NCBI RefSeq assembly: GCF_000003855.2
Contig: NW_003101653.1
Coordinates: 84,583-148,582, forward strand
Direction of reading: 5' to 3'
From: Blastomyces gilchristii SLH14081
Taxonomy: Eukaryota; Ascomycota; Eurotiomycetes; Onygenales; Ajellomycetaceae
Length of the DNA: 64,000 nt
Shown: positions 44,773 to 55,612 of the stretch, piece after piece
Position numbering within the stretch: position 1 is the first letter of the stretch
Layout of the letters: each line of letters starts with the position of its first letter
Position numbers and translations under genes: made by a program
The notes under the pieces: model-generated
Databases searched by the model: none
What the model was told of the DNA's origin: nothing
What the model saw: only the letters and a program-made list of their open reading frames with translations

Positions 44773-46700
44773 TTATTATTAGACATGATTATATCATTTA
44801 TCAGATGTGTAATAACTGTGAAAGCAGAAGAAGTGTAATTATATAAATATCTTATATATCTAGAGTGTCAGAACTCTTGAGTCTTTCACTGACATTCTCT
44901 TATAAAATCTTATTACATGATTAAAATAACTGATAAGCAAGCTTCTATTTAGAGACTCAGTATTCACTTAACTGATTGTTTATTTTAACTGATTGAGACT
45001 CAGTGTTCACTTAACTGATTATCATTTCTCTATTTCTTACATATTGTTATGTGTTTAAATATCTCAGTAAGTAATCATTTCTAATGAGAAGATGATGAAC
45101 ATTTTTCAAGTGTAAGAGGTCTATGCTGAATAGATTAGTATAATATATAGATCTTATAATATAAAAGTGAAAAACATTAGAGAAGGAAAGAAAGAGAAAG
45201 TATGAAAATTAACAATTGAAGTGAATATTTATATGCATACATAGTGAAGCTTCAGAGCAGAAGAATAGAAATTATATGAGTTTTTCAGCTGAGAATTAGT
45301 GACTGAGAATCAGAGCTTTCAGTGAAATCTGTGAAGTTTAATGAAATAGTCTATATAATTGATTAGAAGCAGTCTGTCACATTTTCTTTGATAAGAGTAA
45401 TTTTATAAAATATAATTTATTATACAGAATAAATCTATGTACTAATTATATAAAAACTTTATAAAAGAATGATTAAAAGTTAACTGAAATTCTTTTAAAT
45501 AAAAAATATAAACTAAATCTATATAACAGTTATATAAAAGTTTTACAGAAAAATAATTAACAGTTAATAAAACTTTTCTGTATAAAAGATATAAGATAAA
45601 TTTATATAATAATTGAAAAAAGATTTGCAGATTATACAAGAATTTTAAAAAATAAAAAAACTAAATAACAGACTCTTTTCTTTTTATAATAACAAGAAAT
45701 TTTTCTCACTGAGATTTTTTATAAATATAAAGAGTTTTTAATAAGTATTAGTACAGTGCTAAGTCTGATTTTATAAAATCACTTAGTGAAAAACTTTACA
45801 GATAAAGTCTTAAAGAGAAAAGAATATATAAGAAATCTCACTTTTTATAAATTTTTTTATCTCTATTCTTATTTCTTATATAATTAATAGAGTTAGCTGC
45901 TCTTGACTATACAAAATTATATAGACTGAAGTTTATAACTACTATTTATAACTCAGCTTGAATATGATTATATATTTAATCTCTATATTTTATCTTTTTA
46001 TCATGAATACTTCTAGTAATTATCACTGATCAGTATATATCACATCAAGCTGCAAACCTTTGAATAATTATCTGCGAGTACTTATTCTTACATAATAACT
46101 GTCAAACTGTTAACATTTTAACAAAGAAAAATCCCTTTATTATCACAAAACTCTACTATGTTAATATATACAGTAGCTTACTTTGAGAATGTGTTTAATT
46201 CAGTAATATTACAGTTAATTAAGTATCTATAACTCAGATATTAGTAAACAGCTTCATTAAAAATCTGCTGTGTCAGAAACATTCAGAATTTGTCAAGTTA
46301 CTAAGCCTAGTTAATATATTGAATATTATCCATGTGTAAGTAAAATAAGAATATAAATGATTTATCTTGATAATTATTTTTATTCTTCTGTCTTCTTATT
46401 CTTTTACTTCTTTTCTTATGATTAAATTGTCTTAATATTTGCAGTAATCTCTACAGCTTCATTTACACTTCTTTTACATGCTTCATTTGCTGAAGAGAGT
46501 GTGTTGGGAAATAAGAGGTCATATGCTATGATCTCTACTAACATCATATTACTACTATTTTTCCTATCATCATCAGCCTACTACAATTGCTCATTAATAC
46601 TCACTAATTGCTAGCTTCTTGGCTCGCACATTCATTTTCCTATAAAAATCCCTATATTTTGTATCGAACTAGCTAGGATAGATAGTGGTACAGAGAAGAA
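44773..46700. other. AT-rich unassigned stretch
   Basis: Strongly AT-rich, with only short chance frames (for example 45442-45639). Composition recovers gradually from about 46000. A TATAAAAATCCC box lies near 46643, at the border of the gene island. No retroelement domain recognised. Confidence 0.35.
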
Positions 46701-47342
46701 ATAAGCATATCTTGTTACATATGAGATTCATACGTTTCCGATATATTCATACGAAATACCCGACACGTGTATACCCAGTACATGCGTTTTAACCGAGCTG
46801 ATTAGTCCTGATAGAATAACGAGAGGCGAGGTACGACTGTGCATACGTACAAAGTGCGTGTTAATTGACTTCAGTTTGGCTGCGGGAGTTTCCTTTGGTT
46901 TGTCACTCAAATAAATCTCCCAGACCAAGACTCAAAGCAGTCATTTAACCATCAGAGCCCTTGACGTGAAAGCTCACCTTTTTTCAAATCCGAGTTTAAC
47001 TGCCCAATTCCTCTCATCCCCTTCCTCGGCTGTGGCAACTCTACCAGTCTCCATATTCGAAACATTCCATGGACAGCGGAATAAGGTATGGGACAAGGTT
47101 TGCCGAAAGATCATCAATTCCTGGGTGGTTTAACTGAAAGATCCAGTTGCCAGTACAGTTTGTCGAACTATTATTCAATGCAGTAGTCGTTACATCATTA
47201 GCGGGATTCTCAAACCCAATGGAAGAAAGTAAATACAGGAAAGTATAGGGGGCCACACTCGTAGATGCTGCAATATATCCCATATGGAATCTCTAGGGAG
47301 CCACTATTTCCGGTACTTGGTATGGAGATGGGATGTCAGTGG
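46701..47342 (-). other. Gene-island sequence downstream of the small secreted protein; possible further exon
   Basis: Normal GC. A minus-strand frame at 47047-47283 reads MGYIAASTSVAPYTFLYLLSS..., then N-glycosylation-type NNSSTNCTGNW and ECFEYGDW before a stop. It could be a 3' exon of the gene at 47343-47789 if another intron is spliced. I could not settle the junction. The 46728-46928 frame looks like chance. Confidence 0.35.
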
Positions 47343-47789
47343 TCATTTGCTTTGTTTCTGGTCTGTAGGGGGGATTAGGACGCACAAGACGTTGTTGAAA
47401 TTTTCGCATATACCCTTTGGGATGATACCCTCTAGGCTGGTTTTATTAGGACCAGCAAAGTAGGAAACCTGTATAGTCTTTTGTTAGTCTCTCTAGTTAA
47501 AGGGTAGGGTACCTATTGAAGATATTGTATCGAGCGAGAGCCGCGAGATGCCCAATAGACGATCTCTGAAGTCTCATTTTCGCTTTTAATTGATTTGCTA
47601 ATAGTGGACGATTTTCAACACTCCAACAACCTTCTCAGCTTCTAGACCAGAGATTTTCAGGTATAACAGAACTAAATGGGGGCGACATACCTCCCTTGTC
47701 TGTCCATGTTTAGTCGCAGCCGCATTGAAAGGTAATAGTTTTATGAATGCAAGTAGTACGGTCGAGATGATGAATTTCAAGAAACACAT
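47343..47789 (-). CDS. Small secreted protein, two exons (model minimal)
   Basis: Exon 1 47691-47789 encodes MCFLKFIISTVLLAFIKLLP... with a clear hydrophobic signal peptide, ending TRE at a GTATGT donor. The 222-bp intron has an ACTAAC branch site about 15 bp before its CAG acceptor. Exon 2 47343-47468 continues VSYFAGPNKTSLEGIIPKGICEN and contains two cysteines, then a stop. Product 74 aa. The reading across the intron stays in phase. A further exon (to about 47047) is possible. Function unknown; the small size, signal peptide and transposon-flanked position fit a secreted effector-like protein, but that is inference. Alternative in-frame start at 47846. Confidence 0.5.
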
Positions 47790-48286
47790 TTTTCCGTCCT
47801 TTTTGGCGTGGAGAATAACTAGTTCCTGTTCAGTTGAGGGGAGCAATATTGACTTAAACGTTAAGGAATTGATCGAGCGCAGTAATGTAAGTGTGGATCA
47901 AGGACTCCTGTCATTATGACTGCTTTGACGCTCGTATATATACTCGCCTTATCATCGCTAAACCGTAGGTGAGCAGGAACAGAACAAACTCATGAGAACA
48001 AATACAAAAGAGGAATGAATATAGGGTACCGAAGCTGCTTCTTGGCTCTCTATTGTGAAATTACATTTTGCATTTGGAATCACATGTCTTGAAGCCCACT
48101 GATAGCTTACGCTTGACAAAGTTTAGGGCTATCTCCATCCGCAAAGACTTGGCGGCTTGCGTCTATGGAGACATGGGCAAACTTGGTGAGAACAAATAAC
48201 CTCCAACGTAGCGTAGTAGCCAAAACGATACCAAATTTTTTGAAACCCGTTTGCCTTCCTGTAAAGGAACCCAATTCAATGTTCGA

Positions 48287-49316
48287 TTACAGACCTAAAA
48301 ATGCTATAAGCACTAGAGCAGGCCAACAGATCGCTTCAATCATAGGCAGAGCTACTATTTTCTCCCCAGCCGCTGCTGACGGGGACCCTGTTTCATTTGG
48401 GTTTGGTCTCGTCTTGGTGAGTGTAGATGGAGGAGATGTAGTTCCGGGTATAGTTGTACCCGGGATCGTGGTTCCCGGTATGACTGTGCCGTCGATGGTT
48501 GACGCAGGAATTGTGGACGGCGGGATAGTCACGGGATCCTTAGTGATGCCAGGGATGGTGGTTGTATATGTCGCTCCGTCTCCCAGTTCGCTGCCTGGAA
48601 TGGCAGTACCGACACCTTTGCTTGTCCATGCCGGAGGAAGAACCATAGTGCTAGTATTAGGCTTAGATGCTTCGTCACCATCGTAGATATTTCCTGTTTC
48701 CCCGTTGGAGCGTGTGTATTTGCCCGAGACTAGATCTATAGTGTCGCTAGCGGAGGTGTTGTAAATTCCAGTCAGAATACTGCCATAGGAGCCATCGACA
48801 AGGTAGAAGTTTGTTGTAAATCGATCCTGTTAAATGTTAGTGTTATCCGCTCTCTCGATTGTCACGCCAGAAACAGAGCGGCATGACGTTGTGGCTAGTT
48901 TTATATGGATACACAGCACATACCCAGCAAAAAGAGGTTTGATAATTCTCAAGTAGCCGGCATTCCATTCCAAGCTTGCCTATGTAGAGGGTATTTTAGT
49001 ATCTGGCCGTCAACTTTCGGATTAGGTTATAAATATACGGCAGCCACATACAGCAAAGACCAGGCAATTCAGCTCGTTGAACAGCATCAACACGTTTGGT
49101 AATCCCTCGCTTCCAGGGGTTTGTAACGTCAACTGATTCTACCACGGAGACGAAAAGCTTTCGCATGTCTGGGCCAATGGAAGGAGGAGCCGCTGAAATG
49201 GCACCCTCTGCAGCGCACATTTCATACTTTGGACCACAGTATTGTCGTGTGGAAACAGCAGACGCGGAAACCCAACCAACGAGCCCCACGAGAGCGGTAG
49301 TTAGAAAAAGGCGCAT
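48287..49316 (-). CDS. Secreted, probably GPI-anchored cysteine-containing glycoprotein (three exons)
   Basis: Exons 49052-49316, 48924-48979, 48287-48826, all in phase. Introns of 72 bp and 97 bp have GTATGTG donors, and the second ends CTAACATTTAACAG. Product 286 aa. Residues 1-19 form a signal peptide (MRLFLTTALVGLVGWVSAS). The spliced centre reads GLCCKLGMEC..., then FCWDRFTTNFYLVDGSYGS (about 105-123), a pattern I associate with uncharacterised ascomycete secreted proteins. A Thr/Pro/Ser-rich stretch with repeats of IPGTT (about 200-240) follows, probably O-glycosylated. The C-terminus is hydrophobic (AICWPALVLIAFLGL) after a small-residue patch (GSPSAAAG), as expected for a GPI signal. 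ATG 49316 is chosen because the signal peptide begins there; 49448 is an alternative in-frame start. Role unknown, perhaps cell-wall surface. Confidence 0.78.
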
Positions 49317-50277
49317 TTTACTGTTCGGGAGAATCGATATGGAAATTTGGAGTAAACAGACAGATAGGATATGTATGCAAGATGTAGGAAGTGAACGAAG
49401 AACGAAGTAGATACGGCTACAGTATATCAAGGCTGTTGTTAGAGGCACAGATGTTTTGATCAGGGGATGATGTTGGCCAGGAAATGATTGTCACAGCTGG
49501 CCAATAGTGGGCAACAGAATGAGGTGTGCAAAACCCACAAGTGAATCAAAAAGGGGATGGAACAGGGAAAGGATAAAAGATGGGAATAGGTAAAAATAAG
49601 GCAGTATTTCCCTATATATTCAAAGAATAAAATCATATGCTTAAATAAACACTGAGATATCAATGTGTGATGAGAAGCACAGGAAGTCTACACTGTCCAA
49701 TCCTCCAAAGGAAATATACCCCAACATGTTGCAATAATTTGCCTGAGATGTCGTGAAACCATGAAAGGGATGCGCCGGACCCTGTCTCCCCACAAACAAT
49801 GACCGCCTCGATTAAGAGTATGCGCCAAAGTAAACGAAGTCGAGGGTAGTCACTGGCCAGGCCGATCTGTTTTAAGAATAAGGCCAATTAAAACATCAAT
49901 CCGGTGCGTCTCTCGTGGCAGTTTGAGTGCATAATACGTGGCTATCCGCATGCAGCCCCAAACCAGAGAACAACACGCCCAAGATCGATTAAGGGGTGCA
50001 GGATGAGAAACGAGCTTTCATTGAACTGATAAGACAGGCACTAATCTTCGTGGACTTCATGATAAGAAGTATCTCCGTTCCCTGTGGGTTTATAATTGGC
50101 ACTTAAAAAGAGAAACAAAGAGAAAGAGAGAGAGAGAGAGAGATAGAGAGAGAGAGGGAGGGAGTAATTCTGTTCTAAAGTTGAAAAACTACGGCAGCCT
50201 ATAGTGACATTTGAGTCAAATGACGTTGTTCATGTTTTTCTGCTGTAATGTAACGTAACTAGTTCTCTGTGTGCCGT
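49317..50277. other. Intergenic region upstream of the GPI-protein gene
   Basis: GC-normal, no supported gene; the small minus-strand frames at 49460-49887 have no recognised domain. It contains a GA-rich microsatellite at about 50108-50165 and ends at the copia TSD. Confidence 0.5.
50108..50165. repeat. (GA)n microsatellite
   Basis: AGAGAAAGAGAGAGAGAG-type run with occasional interruptions. Confidence 0.85.
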
Positions 50278-50282
50278 GTTTT

Positions 50283-50392
50283 TGTTGGCTGTTAGGGCCG
50301 TTGCGGTTAGCGATCCCACTAGATCACGTGACCCACCACTATATTATGTTCTTGTAGATAGATCTATTAATACAATCTTCAACTATTCTACA
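50283..50392 (+). repeat. 5' LTR of copia copy 3
   Basis: TGTTGGCTG to TTCTACA, 110 bp, containing GATCACGTGACCC. It is followed by GATTATAGCCTGAATAGC, a possible primer-binding region. Confidence 0.9.
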
Positions 50393-53300
50393 GATTATAG
50401 CCTGAATAGCATGTTTTTCTTTTTAGAACATTGTATCAATATTTTTAATATGAATAGTTCATTCTTTTTTTAAAAAGACTTTTACTCTTTATTAAAGATA
50501 TTTTATTTTCTCTGAATCTGTCAGTTAGCAGATTTATATACTTTATATTTTTAAGAAAGTATATTCTTTATTGTGAAGAATATCACTTTTTTTTTATATA
50601 TCTAGAAGAAGCAGAGTTATCTTGATATAAGTGATATATCTGTTACTTCAGAGTTCAGCTTAAGACTCAGAGTCACATACTTCACTAGATAACTCATTAA
50701 TAGAATAATTACTTATTATAAGAAGACTTCTGACTTATAAGATAAGACTGAGATTAGTTTTTATCAGAGTATGAAATTTAATAATGAGATAATAAAGAAA
50801 CTTTAAAATAAAGAAAAACAGAGTTAATATTCATCTACAGAATCTGTTTATTTTAATTTATTAAATTCTTTATTATCTCTTATCTCTGAAATGCTGACTT
50901 TTAATAATAATCTGAATTAATCTATCTATTACACTGCAGATAATCTTATAAATCTTATACAGATAATACTATAGAATTAAATAACTACAGCTGAAATTAC
51001 TTAATATCTCATTATATCTATCTCTGTACAAAGAGACACTATAAGAGATAAGTTATAAGAATATCAGAAGAAAGTCAAATATACACTAGATATTAAATCA
51101 GTAATTATATTTAATAACTCTAATTATAAAGTCTGATATATTAATATATTAACTGATATAGAAGTTATTAATGAAACTGACATTCTATTAAGAATTTAAT
51201 AAGAATTCTCTTTTATATGTTATATCAACTCTGAGAAGTGAAAGATCTGTTTTAAGTCTCTATATAGACATATACTATTGAGTCTTATTAAAAATGTTTA
51301 AATTACTATTAAAATCTTGAAAGCTGATAATACTGTAACTCTGTGAGATAAGATTAATATTGAATATATAATATTACTGACTAAAGAATGAGTTAATATC
51401 TTTAAGAAATTAATAAAACTATAAGTCAAGAATAATGATTATCTTACTTTTCAGAGATGTTTCTGCTATTTTATTACTTATTATAAGAAGCTCTGTCAGA
51501 GTACTGAGAATATATATTATAATCTTTTTCTCAACAACTTACAAGATTATCAAAGACTGTTTATTAAGATATATTTAAATAAGTTTTTCTTCACTGATCA
51601 GAGACTCATTGTCAATATTAATATTAATAATTTAATAAAATAACTGATTAATTATATATTTAAGAAGATCATTACTGAGTAGAAAAAGCAGTCTCAGACT
51701 GATTCTGTGACTGTGAAAAAGAATAAGAATAAAGATGAAGATAAAAGCATATCTGTATAAAAGTACACTTACTGTAGAAGATATGAATATACTATTAATA
51801 AATATTTCATTCTATACTCTGATAAAAAGAAAAAGAAGATAAATAAGAAGAATGATGATAAGAAGAAAGAGAAGAAGAATGACTTAATAAGTTCTTAATC
51901 AGCAGTAAATATAGTAATTATAAAGATTAAGTTCTATTTCTCTTTCACAGTCACTGAAAAATCATTCTCTAGATCTTGATATTTAAACACATGTATAAGT
52001 CTGAATATAATGAGTGAGCTTTATTCTTTTTTAAATATCAAATCTTTTAATGATAACATCTCTGTTAATTCTATTACTGAGAGAACTGAGTTTATCAAGA
52101 AAATTAAAACTATTATTTTAAAGATTGAGAGTGATGATGTTAACTTACAGAATATTCACTATATTTTTAATATTACAGTTAATCTGCTCTTATTTATAAA
52201 GCTTGAAGATCAGAGATTCTGATTTACATTGTCTTCTACTATTTTCTTATTTTTTATTTACAGAGCTCTGAATGATGTTATTTTTCATACAGTTCAGATC
52301 ACTCAGAACAACATATATAAGATTAATAAATAAGAGTTCAATGAGAATTTCAATTATCTGAATAAGACAGTTAAGTATATTACAATACTTTATAAGTATA
52401 ATTTTAACTGAAAAGTTAATCTTTCTGTGACTACTGTTACTACTGTTAATAATATCAATTCTGCAGATATGAAAACACAGATATCAAAGATATCAAAGAC
52501 TCTTTTAAATTGATATTATAATCTCAGTCATATTCACACTGATATTATAATTACTATAATCAAGAATCTTCATACTGAAGTCACTATTAAAGATTCTAAG
52601 ACTAAGTTCTTTTACAAAGAATGTATCAAGACAGATATAATATAAGATTATTTAAAAACACTAATGTCTAGATCTATTTGACTCATTGAGAAGATTTATA
52701 TTAATTTTATAAGTAATAAATATACATTGAAAGATCTCTCTAATCATCTCTTAGAGTTCTGTCAGAGAATTAAACACTGAATACTTATTATCTGTGATGT
52801 GACTTACTACTGTTGAGTATATTTTTTAAAGTTCAAGAATGAGACTGTTCAATACTTTGAGTTATAACTCAGATTTATAAGTAATCTCAGATATACAGTC
52901 TCTGCTTTTCTACAGACTGATATTGATGATATTTTTCAATTTACATATATACACACAGTTATGAATTCATATAGTATTAAATGAGAATCAATAGTATTAT
53001 ATTTATTATATCAGAATGATGTTTCTGAATATGAGATCTGCACTATTATAAAATAGATTAGAGCTACTCTTTTAAAAGATAATCTCTTTAAGAAGTTCTG
53101 AGTAGATGTTCTAGAGACAGTGATTATAATAATTGATAATACTTTCATATCTACAGTTCTTTATAACTTAAAATTTTGACTCTCTACTATAGAGACTTCT
53201 GTAATTTCAAGTTTATATAAGATTTCTTGATATGTACTTATGAACACTCTGCTGAATATAAGACATTTTCACTGATTAAGTACAGAGATCTTTATTCACT

Positions 53301-55325
53301 TATATGAATCTCAGAGATCTGTGAATAAGCTTTTTTTATATATCAATTTCTATTATATCATTGAATTCAGTGATATATTAATCTATTGTCTATGAAATCT
53401 CAAATCTGACAAGATTATTATCAGTAGTGATATGAGATTCTTAATTACTGTAAAATTAAAATCAGTTATTATATCTGTGACACTTGTTAGTCATATTACT
53501 GAACTGAAATCTGGTATTTATCTGATTAATGATAAAGATACTTCTGATATTAATGATCTGAATTCTACATGATTGCAGCCTGTGAAATTATTAACTATAT
53601 ATACTCTGAGCTCTGTTACAGATAATCTCTCAAAGTTCTATAAGAATGTCACATCTCAGTCAGAGAGAATAGAAGATTATTAAAAGAAGTCTATATAATA
53701 TAAGATTACTAATCTAAAGAGATGTAATATATAAAGTTTAATCTCTAGATCTGATATTCTAAAGAATAAATTAATTACTCTAAGCTATTAAGTGTTTCTT
53801 AAGAAAGATAGATCTGTAGATCTGAATACTAATTCTGATAATAGTTTTAAAAAATTATATTAAGTGATTTATAATAACTGACTTAAGAAGAATTCTAGAG
53901 AAGAGATTTATACTGCTGTTATCACTAATACTATCAATTGTATTCTTTTTACAATAGCAGTACTACATAGTTGAATACTCTGTTAAGTGAATATAATAAT
54001 GATATATCTGTATAAGTGTCTTACTAAGAAGATCTATATAAGATAATTCACTGAATTTGAGACAGATTCACTGAAAACACTTATCTATATAATTGAGAAT
54101 AGTCTATATAGTCTGAACTCTGCAGTGAAGATCTGATATGATTACTTAATAGCTCTATTAAGTGATCTTGAATTTACAGTCAGTGTCTATGATCTGATAC
54201 TCTGATATTATATATTCAGATATCATCTCTATATAATAATCTATATTAATACTCTTAACATCATATCTGAAGTTTCTGAGAATGCTGATTAGCTAGTGAG
54301 TATACTTAGTGAGAAATTGAAAGTCAAGAATCTATATCAATTAATCAAGTATTTAAGTATGAAAGTCAATTATTCTGACAAAGAGATTAATTTAATATAT
54401 TATTAATATATTAAATATCTTATTGAAGATTTCTATCTTAATAATACAGCTGTTATAAGAACACTGATGAAGAATGAATTCTGTATTAATAATTTCTTAA
54501 TATTTAAGAAAGAGACTGATTTCACAGTTCAGTGATACTAATATAATATAAGCTTCTTACAGTATCTTACAGTTAAAACATATTCTGATATTACTTATAC
54601 TATCTTATTACTCACTTAATAGAATATTGACTTAACATCTTAATATTGAAAGACTCTGTTATATATTATATATTATCTGAAAGAAATAATGAATTTGAGC
54701 ATTTTCTACAAATATGACTTATATGAGAGGTCTGTTTTCTCTGATTTTCTCAATGATTTCTACTTATTCTTTAACTACTTAGATTCTGATTGAGCAGATC
54801 TCTTAAATAATGATAGAAAATTAATATTCAGCTATATTTTTAAGCTTGCAGATGATCTGATTTCATAATAATCACTGAAGTAATCTTGTATATTTCTAAG
54901 TTTCAATAAGACTAAATATATAACTCTTAGTGAGATGATCTGTGAAGTAACATAAATCTGAAATCTTATAATTAAGCTTGACTTCATTATTACATCTCTG
55001 ATACAGATTCTCACTGATAATAAGAGTATCATAGATCTTATAAAGATGACAGTCATTATAGTCTGAAGTAAGTACATTGATACATATTTTCATTTTTCAC
55101 ATTAACAGTTGAATCAGAGAATCATTGATTTGAAATATATTCTCATCACTCAGATAACAGTAAATGAACTCACTAAATCTCTAAACACTGTGATATTTGC
55201 ATGATTCATGATTTTGCTAGATCTTACAGATGTAAAAGTTGGAAATGTTTAATTTTACATTTGTATTTGATTTTGACAGACTATCTTGATGATTTGGGTG
55301 TTTTTGTATGTGATTCTTGTTATCT
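50393..55325 (+). pseudogene. Copia gag-pol, degenerate
   Basis: Domain order on the plus strand supports Ty1/copia. The gag region ends in a zinc-knuckle relic near 51760-51810 and a Lys/Asp-rich tail. Integrase: IRATLLKDNLFKKF*VDVLETVIIIIDNT near 53055-53140, then LIYCL*NLKSDKIIISSDMRF near 53375-53440. RT, about 53880-54480: a SLNSAVKI*YDYLIALLSDLEF stretch, YLSMKVNYSD, and (I)RTLMKNEF. RNase H, about 54560-55080: LTVKTYSDITY, SDFLNDFYLFF, KYITLSEMI, TDNKNI-type. Integrase preceding RT separates it from gypsy. Stops and Trp/Gln losses make it dead. Confidence 0.82.
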
Positions 55326-55335
55326 CAAGGGGGGG
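55326..55335 (+). promoter_or_regulatory. Copia polypurine tract
   Basis: CAAGGGGGGG immediately before the 3' LTR. In copy 2 the equivalent site was mutated to CAAGAG and used as the MITE target. Confidence 0.8.
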
Positions 55336-55445
55336 TGTTGGCTGTTAGGGCCATTGCGGTTAGTGATCCCACTAGATCACGTGACCCACCACTATATTAT
55401 GTTCTTGTAGATAGATCTATCAATACAACCTTCAACTATCCTACA
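55336..55445 (+). repeat. 3' LTR of copia copy 3
   Basis: 110 bp, TGTTGGCTG to TCCTACA. Its end lies 167 bp upstream of the csn12 start codon. Confidence 0.9.
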
Positions 55446-55612
55446 GTTTTATACCCTCTGGAATCATTCGAACTGCATCTATCGATGGATCGGAAAGGTC
55501 TCCAAGCTTCTCACCCTCCGCTCATGTGCCTCTCACTACACTTTGCGCGTCACTCCTAAACGACACATTCACCTAAGTGAACGTGTTATCTGTGTCCTTA
55601 CGCTATTTCAAA
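55446..55612 (+). promoter_or_regulatory. csn12 5' region truncated by copia
   Basis: 167 bp of GC-normal sequence between the LTR and ATG 55613. Any more distal promoter elements have been separated by 5.2 kb of retrotransposon, so the LTR may now supply upstream sequence. Confidence 0.5.

Larger units (their letters stand above)
50283..55445 (+). mobile_element. Ty1/copia LTR retrotransposon, copy 3 (best-preserved structure)
   Basis: 5,163 bp. Two 110-bp LTRs, perfect 5-bp TSD GTTTT (50278-50282 and 55446-55450) and a polypurine tract CAAGGGGGGG (55326-55335) touching the 3' LTR. The LTRs differ by about five transitions. The interior is RIP-mutated with stops throughout. Together these show a simple, un-nested insertion between the secreted-protein island and csn12. 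Confidence 0.93.

Noticed and set aside
46502..46719. Solo LTR (TGTTGGG...TTACA with TATAAAAA)
   Set aside because: The five-base flanks do not match and no second copy is seen in the window.
48165..48686. 173-codon plus-strand open frame
   Set aside because: It is antisense to exon 3 of the GPI-protein gene. Its Val/Pro/Gly repeats mirror the IPGTT repeats of the real frame.
54832..55093. Minus-strand open frames in copia copy 3 (also 1835-2042 in copy 1)
   Set aside because: They are antisense to the copia RNase H; the same shadow frame recurs because the copies are homologous.
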